A stretch of DNA of 64,000 nt from Hawksworthiomyces lignivorus (Eukaryota > Ascomycota > Sordariomycetes > Ophiostomatales > Ophiostomataceae), in assembly GCA_002917075.1 (NCBI GenBank), contig NTMA01000033.1, positions 62,001-126,000 on the forward strand, written 5' to 3'. Position numbers and translations under genes: made by a program. The notes beneath the pieces are model-generated. The model was not told the origin of the DNA. It saw only the letters and a program-made list of their open reading frames with translations, and did no database searches. Every line of letters begins with the position of its first letter. Position 1 is the first letter of the stretch. Positions 53,842-61,611 of this stretch are shown here, piece by piece.

Positions 53842-54873
53842 TTAATAGAGTCGTGTCGCGAAAAAATCTTCTGGGTCTGCATTCTCAATCGTATCTTCAA
53901 TCTTCTGTTGCGTTTCAAGATCTCCTCCTGCCACTCTATAGCCAAACTGAGCGAAAGAGCCTGAACCTGTCACAATCAAGCTATATATAGCTAGCAACGC
54001 CTCTGTGTTGTCCACCCCTTCAGTCGTAGGAATGGTAACTCGTTCTTTGATATCGAATCTGAGCCTGTTATCCCAGAGTAGATACTTGGCGAAGCTAGAG
54101 GGTAGGATACTGGTATCGGAGAAGTCGATTACCACGGGGTGTCCCTCAGAGTCAATCATGAAATTGCCAATAAACCAATCTGATTGTATGAAAATCATAG
54201 GTTCACGTGCTAGATCTTTAACGCGAAGTTTTCTTTTTGCTTTTTCAAAAAACTGTACATTATCGTTTTGGTTAGTTTTTAAATTTGTGTTGCATACATA
54301 TATATATAATGAGATACGAACATAATTCATGTGTTCCTCAAGTTGATTAACATTTTCGTAATGTCTCGATGCTTCTTGGTCAACAAATAGACCGTGACGG
54401 ATTCTTCCACCATCGATCGCTGCTGGTCGCGATCCAGCGGTAACGGGGATACAAATGAGTTCATTCAAACAGTGTATGACCATATTTCTAATTCTCTCCG
54501 TTTCGGTATTATCGTCTTTACAATCCTTCAACAACTGTTCGGCCGTTTTGCCTCGAATATTCTCCATGACGATAACGACTCTCTTCTGATTTCGACAAGC
54601 ATAAAAGATACCAGGGGCCCGCACGGAGGAACCAAGTCGTCGAAGCTCGGTGTACGCCTTGACTTGAGCTACCACCTCATTCCAGTAAACCGACCGGCCA
54701 AACTTGATAAAGAAGACTGGCGACTCCGCTGGATACGTGATATAGCCTCTAGGCGGCTCTCTAGGGCACATGCGAAGAATCTCATCGCCAGTGGGCAGAT
54801 GCACGCCAGGAGGCGGCGATATGCCTACAAACTCCATGGAGATCGGAGATTCTGGGTAGTCTAACCACGACAT
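53842..54873 (-). CDS. APH-like (aminoglycoside phosphotransferase fold) protein, 320 aa
   Basis: The best model is complement(join(53842..54252, 54322..54873)). The 69-nt segment 54253-54321 has a GTTCGT donor, a CTAAC branch and a TACAG acceptor, and removing it deletes an AT-rich in-frame insert (RISLYIYV...) between EEHMNY and FFEKAKRKL. The same GTTCGT donor is used in RPS9 here. Kinase-fold features: VVIVMENIRGKTAEQLL as hinge, the catalytic loop IQSDWFIGNFMI and VVIDFSDTSILP as the metal-binding Asp. In fungal relatives the catalytic loop reads HSD or HGD; here the His position is Gln. The family phosphorylates small molecules or is pseudokinase-like in fungi; the substrate is unknown. 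Base composition is more AT-rich than the neighbours. Confidence 0.75.
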   Translation of the reverse strand: MSWLDYPESPISMEFVGISPPPGVHLPTGDEILRMCPREPPRGYITYPAESPVFFIKFGRSVYWNEVVAQVKAYTELRRLGSSVRAPGIFYACRNQKRVVIVMENIRGKTAEQLLKDCKDDNTETERIRNMVIHCLNELICIPVTAGSRPAAIDGGRIRHGLFVDQEASRHYENVNQLEEHMNYVRISLYIYVCNTNLKTNQNDNVQFFEKAKRKLRVKDLAREPMIFIQSDWFIGNFMIDSEGHPVVIDFSDTSILPSSFAKYLLWDNRLRFDIKERVTIPTTEGVDNTEALLAIYSLIVTGSGSFAQFGYRVAGGDLETQQKIEDTIENADPEDFFATRLY

Positions 54874-55492
54874 GGCGACTTATCGGACATGGATCTAATG
54901 ATAGTTTCCAAACAAAGCCAATATCGGAAAATCGTATAACAGGACACTGTTTAGATACAACACGCAAAGTCTTTTGTGTTTCTCCATGGTATAAATATGA
55001 GAAGTTTTATTAATAGTACAGGATTGGCAGCGCTTAGCACGGCGGCTGTGAAATTTCCTGAGACAAAGACGTTCAGGGCGTGTCGCCACGTCACAAATAC
55101 AGCTGTTCCCTATATGAATCCACTTCTATTTTGCTATGGTATTGCCGCACAAGACTGAACTCTTTCTCATCTGAACATCCCTATTGTTTTGTACATTTTT
55201 GGACATAATTGGTGAATCCGGATTTTGGAGCCCACAAAGCCTCCAAAAGCAGTAAGTTGGAGATGGAAATGCGGTGATTACAAACCAAACGGCTCTAACT
55301 TCATAAGCCCGCCCGTTTCAGATGGCAACAGCCGGAAGATTAAATGTGAACGTAGGTCTTTCGAGTCCCTGAAACCAGTTTCCTTTTGTTTCGTTGCTAG
55401 CAGAGAGCTGTGCTTTGAAAACAGAACCAATTTACTGGCCTTTGTTTCTTTACTTCTCACCATTTCTGTTCACTTGCAGCCGACCAACCCCA
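54874..55492. promoter_or_regulatory. Divergent intergenic region, APH-like / SDR genes
   Basis: 619 bp holding both promoters; AT-rich near the APH-like gene. A TTG-initiated frame continues upstream of the SDR ATG but has no ATG, so it is treated as leader sequence. Confidence 0.5.
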
Positions 55493-56287
55493 ATGGCTCC
55501 TAGCACGTACAGGAAATTGCAAGACAAGCATGTCTTGGTCATTGGCGGGTCGTCTGGAATCGGCTATGGCGTCGCCGAGGCTGCCATCGCGGACGGCGCC
55601 CGTGTCACCATTGCTTCATCGACAAAGTCCCGCATCGACAAGGCGGTTGAGCGGCTGACAGCCAACTATGGCCCGTCGGCTGTGGTGCAGGGCATCGTCT
55701 GCGACCTGACCAAGGACGACGTCGAGGCGTCGCTGGAGGCCCTCTTTCATTCGGCAACGACGGAGTCGCTCCGCCACGGCAATGTGGTCCACCACGTTGT
55801 CTATACGGCGGCCAACAACGTCACGGTCTGCAAGCTCAACGAAGTGAACATGGAAAAGATCCTCGAGGGCGCCCATCTGCGCATGTTTGGGCCCATTTTC
55901 CTCGGCAAGGTGGCCAACCGCTATCTCCCCAAGAGCAGCGAGTCTTCCATAACGTTTACGTCGGGAGTGGCCAGCGAAAACCCGTCACCGGGCTGGTCCA
56001 TAACTACGTTTTGGACAGGTGGCGTGCAGGCCATGACAAAAGGCCTTGCCATTGATCTGGCACCCATCCGCGTGAACGTTGTCATTCCAGGTATGGTCAA
56101 GACGGAGCTGTGGGATTCGCTGCCAGAAGAGCGACGTGATTATTTGTTTAACGAGGCGGCAAAGAAGCTGCCTGTCGGCGCCGTCGGCCGCCCAGAGGAC
56201 GTAGCAGAGGCGTACATCTGGCTGATGAAGGACCGCTTCACGACGGGCACATGGGCTCATACAAGCGGTGGTGTGCTGCTTGTCTGA
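55493..56287 (+). CDS. Atypical short-chain dehydrogenase/reductase, 264 aa
   Basis: Single exon. The Rossmann nucleotide-binding motif is GGSSGIG at residues 18-24, after strand HVLVIG; CDLTK and AANNV (residues 64-68 and about 103-107) match the acidic and NAG-like motifs of classical SDRs, and VVIPGMVKTELW matches the PG motif after the active site. However, the usual YxxxK is not present: the equivalent segment reads SITTFWTGGVQAMTKG, with Trp or Phe where Tyr is expected and no Lys four residues on. The Ser of the triad is present in ITFTSGVAS. Similar fungal proteins with GWS...AGG in this place are known and annotated only as NAD(P)-binding. Activity may be lost or changed. The ATG at 55493 precedes MAPSTYRKLQDKHVLVIGG. 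Confidence 0.85.
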   Translation: MAPSTYRKLQDKHVLVIGGSSGIGYGVAEAAIADGARVTIASSTKSRIDKAVERLTANYGPSAVVQGIVCDLTKDDVEASLEALFHSATTESLRHGNVVHHVVYTAANNVTVCKLNEVNMEKILEGAHLRMFGPIFLGKVANRYLPKSSESSITFTSGVASENPSPGWSITTFWTGGVQAMTKGLAIDLAPIRVNVVIPGMVKTELWDSLPEERRDYLFNEAAKKLPVGAVGRPEDVAEAYIWLMKDRFTTGTWAHTSGGVLLV

Positions 56288-57412
56288 TTAGCTAAGAGTC
56301 ACAGATCTGAATGGAGATTTTTGAGTATTTTTCATGAAATCCAATGAGGAAGAATGTCACCTCGGGGGGGTAGCTGCTCCAAACTCTTTTGTGCTCTGAA
56401 GCATTGCTGCCTTCGCATTTTCTATGAACAGCTCGTCCTCTTCAGTCATCTCATAGTTGTCGTCATCATCATCGTCGCCACCATCGCTATCGTCGAGAAG
56501 TAAGTAATCCATCGTGTCTTCGTCAACCCGCGTTCCGTTGTCGTATCGAGATGGGTTTAGTATGTCAGAAGACAGCGGCCGCGGCCCTTTGTCGACGTTT
56601 CTGTCTCTCTTGAATACATGGGCGATCGTTCGATCTAGCTTCTCGTCTCTTCGAACATAGTAGGTCCTATGTCGCTGTCGTCGTCAGACGGTAGCTGCCC
56701 GATGCTTTCTAGCAAGAAGGCGCGACAAAACTGCTCGACCTGCAGTTGCGCCCAGGCGATGACTGTCTTTGCGCGGCGGAAAATGAGCTCCTTCGCTCTA
56801 ATTTATGTCCTGAATACTGGATCTTCACTTTAGAAACGCTGTGAATGTAGTAATAGGACAAAAGAAAAAGAGAATGAGGAGCATGATTCCCAAAAATTTC
56901 CAGACTGTTTGTAATACGGCGCATACCACACCATCTGCAGAGCATTTGTGCCTTTTCTCTATACTCACTCTTCCGACATCCACTGCCTAGTAAACACAGA
57001 TGATAATTCCGCCTAGGGATTTATAAATAGTTGCTTGTTCCTTCTTACAAACTACACTTTTATGCTTCCAGTCAACATCTTGCACAGGCCGTTCACAACA
57101 CAGACCAACATGGAGTGGAATGTTGCCCCCGAATCTCGCGACGCCTTGAAGCAGAACTGCACCCTGCGGTGTCTTTACCAGCTCACGTTCGACCAAGATT
57201 TCCTTGAGAACTTCGCTCTCACTGAAGAGAGAACACCAGTTGGATTTTTTGAACACGTGACCATACACGTGAGAAATACGCCGGATTTGGTTTCTGGTTG
57301 TCGTCCGCCCGGATACTACTTCTGACATATCTCACCTAGACCAAATTTTTTGGATCTGCCATAACTTATCCTCTTAAATTTTTTTTTATTTCTGCTCCAG
57401 ATATTCGCCCTC
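56288..57412. other. Intergenic with a possible degenerate gene on the minus strand
   Basis: 1.1 kb between the SDR and the methyltransferase. The left half holds coding-like minus-strand frames (see the separate entry at 56357-56802). The right half holds overlapping short frames on both strands at 56987-57328 without a recognisable family. Confidence 0.4.
56357..56802 (-). pseudogene. Coding-like minus-strand frames, possible gene or remnant
   Basis: Two adjacent minus-strand frames look protein-coding. One (56635-56802) reads KELIFRRAKTVIAWAQLQVEQ; the other (56357-56683) reads HRTYYVRRDEKLDRTIAHVFK, an Asp-rich run, then EEDELFIENAKAAMLQ and a stop at 56357. They can be joined by a 65-nt intron (56675-56739) with a weak GTCGAG donor and a CTGAC branch unusually close to the acceptor, or by a one-step frameshift near 56675. 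No ATG start was found; the upstream frame is closed by TAA at 56803-56805, though an AG acceptor follows at once. I do not recognise a family. It could be the 3' part of a real gene, or a decayed copy. Confidence 0.35.
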
Positions 57413-58319
57413 ATGGCCAATGCATCGGAGGAGAGAGCTGAAATGGAGGCGCGACCAGAGGCGCTTGTCAATAGCGACGACTCTCTGCGGTACTGGGAGG
57501 CCGTGAGTGCGGACAACGATGGCATGCTGGGCGGGTTCCCATTTGTATCGCGGGCCGATCTGCGGGGATCACGCAGCTTCCTAGCCAAGCTGGGCATCGG
57601 AAGCAAGCCGGGGATGCGGCGCATAACTCGTGCGCTGGAAGGAGGTGCCGGGTAGGCCTCCCATTGATTTCCCCGGGCTCTCATTCCCCAATGGGATTCA
57701 GCTCCATAATACGCGGAGTGTGCTGCTGACTAGCACCCACTGTCAGGATTGGCCGTGTCACGGAAGGACTCTTGCTAGATATCGCTGAAGAAGTGGATGT
57801 CATTGAGCCAGTAGCCAAGTTTACAGAAAACCTTCAAACCAGGCTTGGGGTGCGGCGCGTGTATAATGTGGGCCTGGAAGGCTGGGAACCCGAAGACAAG
57901 GATAAGAACGGTGCCGAAGGCGGCCAGCCCTACGGACTGATCTGGGCGCAATGGTGCACTGGCTATCTCCAAGACGACCAGCTGGTGGAGTTCTTGCGAC
58001 GTTGCCGCTCTGTGCTTGAGCCTGGACTGGGCATTGTGGTCGTCAAAGAGAACCTTACCACCACTGGCGTAGATGATTTTGACAGTCTTGACAGTAGTGT
58101 CACGAGGTATTTCATGTTGCCCCTTGTTTTCTATCTTTGCACAGCTGACCAGAGACCTCTGTCCTTCTGACTTTGCCCAGGTGTGAGAAATCTTTCCTAG
58201 ACATATTTGCCAAGGCTGGCTTTCGCCTCGTGCGGTCGGAGCTGCAGAGAGGATTCCCACCGGAAGCAGAGCTCTTACCGGTCAAGATGTATGCGCTTAA
58301 GTCAAAAGAAAGTACATGA
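57413..58319 (+). CDS. TAE1: Alpha-N-terminal protein methyltransferase (NTM1/Tae1), 245 aa
   Basis: Three exons, join(57413..57651, 57747..58106, 58181..58319); introns start GTAGGC and GTATTT, both with CTGAC branches, at phase 2. Joining exons 1 and 2 rebuilds the SAM-binding motif GGAGIGRVTEGLLL at about residues 77-90 followed by VDVIEP. The N-terminal block SLRYWEAVSADNDGMLGGF and the FLAKLGI region are diagnostic of NTM1/METTL11/Tae1 enzymes, which methylate the alpha-amine of proteins starting X-Pro-Lys, including uL2 and eL12 type ribosomal proteins in yeast. The substrate-loop stretch IWAQWCTGYLQDDQLVEFLRRC, then VVKENL, is also conserved. The first ATG of exon 1 (57413) gives MANASEERAE. 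One small point: the usual DCGAG reads EGGAG here. Confidence 0.92.
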
Positions 58320-58603
58320 AAAGGTGAGCTGCAGTCGATTGAAATTCACGGAAGAATGCTTTGGCGTGTCACAATTTTATGTCCTGTTACGAAAAACAAT
58401 CAAAAGCTTTTTTATCTCCTATCTGATTTCTTCCATGTTTATGGGGGTGCCTCTGCCTGTGAAGCAGCGCACGTCTGCCCAACTCCATGGGTTATGATTA
58501 TCGGCGCTCCGTCTTCCGCTTATGCGAATCCCTTGTCTCGACATTACTACGAATTCAAAAAATAAAACTTTCTTAGCCTCAATCTCAGCATATCCTCTCA
58601 CGC

Positions 58604-58816
58604 TTATTTTATATCGGAGTGAAGGCACTCAATACAACGAAGCAAATCTTTCACTTCACGACGCAGCTGAACAACCTCCTCGCACGGAGTCCCTCTCGCT
58701 ATCGCAGCTGCACACTGCGTGAATTCTTCTTTCGCATCGAGAGCAATATTACCCCCTGTATAGCGGCAATTAGAGCCAAACTTGCAGTAGTACTGGACGT
58801 GTTGAAGTGTACACAT
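58604..58816 (-). CDS. Small cysteine-containing protein, 70 aa, unknown
   Basis: A short frame starting at the ATG 58816 (MCTLQHVQYYCKFG) and ending at TAA 58604. It holds seven cysteines (among them C2, C11 and C17 at the N-terminus and a CIEC pair near the C-terminus) and a helical-looking EEVVQLRREVKDLL segment. There is no signal peptide. Support comes from a TATATAAA element on the minus strand at about 58972-58980, some 160 bp upstream, and from the coding-like residue composition compared with the surrounding AT-rich DNA. An upstream in-frame ATG at 59020 would add 68 residues that include Gln-rich repeats encoded by a TTG/GTAGTTG repeat and cross the TATA element, so I prefer the downstream start. 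I do not recognise a family. Confidence 0.45.
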   Translation of the reverse strand: MCTLQHVQYYCKFGSNCRYTGGNIALDAKEEFTQCAAAIARGTPCEEVVQLRREVKDLLRCIECLHSDIK

Positions 58817-60622
58817 GGTGAATAAATGTTGTAGTTGTGGTTGTAGTTGTTGCTGGAACTGATTGATGAGATATTGATATATTGGATTATATGTTGACTT
58901 GTGTTTAGGGTGCTTGCTTTGTGCAGAGAAGTGATAAGTTATTTCCTTGAAGAACGGTGAGGAGAAGGACCCTTTATATAAACCCTGAGAGGCAGTAACA
59001 TCGCTATTGTTGCTGTTCATATCACTGAGAAATGATATCTTGAATAGAGCACTTTACTTCTGTTTAGTCCTGAACAAAATATCGCGGGGATCAGCACTAT
59101 TAGCCAAGAAACTTGTAATATTGGTGTCAAGTACTACTATCACGCAGGACAACAAGATGTTGTTCAGAGCGATTGTTATCAATGACTGGTCCTGTGACTC
59201 TGTTTCTACCAGTAGAGCGTAAGGGCCAAGGATCTGATATTTTGGAAATGCCAATATGGTATTTTTCTGAATTACAAACCCAAACTGCGCCTGGGAATTC
59301 CTTTTGTTCAGTGGTGGACATGTTTCAGTTGTTGGCAGAGTATTTGGTTTCAGTAGCCGCGGCAGAGCTTGAGGAAATTGCCCTGGCAGGCCAAGCTGTA
59401 AGAATTAGAAGGACTTCAATTTGAACAAGTGCATCGGATTTGCGTTTGCTGAACGAAGAGCATCTTTATGTTGGGAATGGCAAGGGGTAGTTTTGCACTG
59501 CGGCAACAATGGATTCCTTTATTTCGAAGACAGCACCAATTTTTAATTTCCCTGAAGAGAATAAAAGAATTAATTCCACTGAGAAGATTATAAACGCATC
59601 GAGAATCTATTCCTGCTCTACCAATAGACAGCCAAGAATAACAGGGTCAAGGTGTGAGGGAAGCCTAGGAAGGCTCTAAGTGATAGACCCGGCCTAAAAG
59701 CTGATTTTATTAGACACGAATAACGAAATATTTGAAAACGATGCACTCTTACACTTTTGTTAGATCTTGAGATCTACACTATTCTCTAATATGTGCAAGA
59801 CTGGTTCGTAGAGTCATCTTAAATATGTAGCTGGAAGATTATTTTTTCATGTAATTCAAGGTAGTTATACTTTCAATATCATCCACTACCAGTGCTATAC
59901 ACGGCCAGTTGTTCTAGATCTTCCATTGAAAGTCTTTCTGGTTATACGCATTTCGCCTAAGAGGTAGAAACATGCTTCAATTTCTAATCTTTCACATGGT
60001 TGCAAACCCCAGGCGCAATCGTTATACCATCAAGGACAGCGGATTCCATGGGAGACGACTCTGCAACAGAACGATGAGCTTTTATGGATAGCTACCATAT
60101 CACCGAATCAAGCAGTTTCTTCAAAATGAAACTTCATCAAAATAATTTCCCGCAGTCATAACTGCGCGAAAGCTTTGTGGGCTGTTCGTCAATTACCGCA
60201 TCGAGTAAGAGTTGGGAATGTTTGGAGGCGGCTTAGCTGGGGCGCCAGTTGGACAGAATTTAACTGAGCATTTACGAAAAAAGACACATAGCTTTGTAGA
60301 CTAACTTTGGAAAAGAATATATTTCTCGTCATTATTCTTAGCTGGTTCAGGATATAAACGGCATGTGGTTAGAAAAATATGCACCTGGAGTGTCCGCTGT
60401 GACGTTTCGCTGCACGTCTTCTCATCGTGCATCGGAGATAGACTCCGGAACGGGCGCATTCTGGTCCTACAACAGCAGTCTCTTGCGCTAGCTCCTGACT
60501 AATGTCTTGACGGCTGCTATTTCTCAGCGTTCTTATTTGTTTCCGCTCCCCACTCCCCCCTTTTCCTTAGTTTAGGAGACAGCCTGTCGACGGCGGGAAA
60601 ACACAGTATCTTGTAATACAAA
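58817..60622. other. AT-rich intergenic region
   Basis: 1.8 kb of AT-rich DNA. It begins with the leader and TATA-like element of the small Cys protein, contains a GTTGTAGTTGTGG-type repeat at 58828-58858, and a possible small frame at 59127-59321. From 59430 to 60620 I see no gene; its low GC content contrasts with the flanking gluconokinase gene. Confidence 0.45.
59127..59321 (-). CDS. Possible small protein, 64 aa
   Basis: A minus-strand frame starts at an ATG in AACATGTCC context and reads MSTTEQKEFPGAVWVCNSEK. It is followed by a frame ending ADPRDILFRTKQK just downstream that could be a second exon after GGCTAATAG. No family is recognised and the short length makes chance possible. Confidence 0.2.
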   Translation of the reverse strand: MSTTEQKEFPGAVWVCNSEKYHIGISKISDPWPLRSTGRNRVTGPVIDNNRSEQHLVVLRDSST

Positions 60623-61326
60623 ATGTCGAATGAAGCTGCCCAGCAGCCCCAAGCGCCGTACTACGGCGGCTGCGAGGACGACACGCGGTGGATCGTGTTT
60701 GTTATGGGAGCGACAGCATCCGGCAAGTCTGTGACGGCAGAATACCTGGCGGAGAAGCTGCATGCCAAGTTCATCGAGGGTGATGACGTGAGTTTGCTCT
60801 TCGCCTGGCTTGGTTGAGAATCACTTGTTTCTTGGGCTGCTGCTGACTGCGTCGGGCCACTCCGCCTCCCCACCCGCGGCGCCAGTTTCACCCGAAAGCC
60901 AACATTGAAAAGATGAGCCGCGGCGAGCCGCTGACGGACGCTGACCGCACCGGCTGGCTGGAGGCCATCAGCGAGCACGCCGTCGTGCACCTGCGCGGGC
61001 CCGGCACGCACCACCTGATCGTGACGTGCTCGGCCCTCAAGCGCGAGTACAGGGCGCTGCTGCGCGCGGGCGCGCACAAGGCCGGCGACCTGCGCCTGCT
61101 GTTCCTGTTTCTGGACGTGCCCGAGGACGAGCTGGTCCGCCGCGCAGACGCCCGGCCCCACCACTTTGCCAAGTCCAACCTGGTGCGCAGCCAGCTGCAG
61201 ATCCTGGAGCGGCCGAACCCGCGCGAGGAGCCGGACGTGCTGACCGTCGACGGCAACCAGCCGCTCGAGGACGTGGAGCGCAGCGCGCTAGAGGCGGTCC
61301 AGCGGGCCTGGACCGAGCCAGAATAA
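60623..61326 (+). CDS. Gluconokinase (GntK type), 201 aa
   Basis: Two exons, join(60623..60787, 60886..61326); the 98-nt intron starts GTGAGT, has a GCTGAC branch and ends GCCAG, phase 0. The P-loop GATASGKS is at residues 29-36; joining the exons rebuilds the conserved EGDDFHPKANIEKMSRGEPLTDADR of gluconate kinases, and VTCSALKREYR, LFLFLDVPEDEL and the HFAKSNLVRSQLQILERP lid region are all present. The enzyme phosphorylates D-gluconate to 6-phosphogluconate, feeding the oxidative pentose phosphate pathway, in the cytosol. Length and motif order match fungal and bacterial GntK (about 175-200 aa), with a short N-terminal extension. The ATG at 60623 has an AAAATGTC context. Confidence 0.94.
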
Positions 61327-61611
61327 GAAATCAGCATAAAGCAAAATTTTGTACATATTAATCAAAGCATACATAATGCCACGGAGTAGCTGGGTTGGCC
61401 TGGGGGTGTCTTATCATCAGAGGAGATAAATTTCATTCATGAGAGCAATCGGGTAGAAGAAAAGGTTCGCACGGCTCGTCCTTTCGCTATTACGGTATCT
61501 CATTACAGCATTACATTTAGATTTTTCGCTCGTAGCATGCGATACATAACAAAATCCAGCGGGAAGAAAATATCAAAGTCTCAAAACCACAAATAACACT
61601 CATCAAAGAAC

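Noticed and set aside
57110..57325. Short plus-strand frame (MEWNVAPESRD...) and the overlapping minus-strand frame just upstream of the methyltransferase gene
   Set aside because: Either strand could be read as coding and neither shows a domain or splice link; treated as chance.
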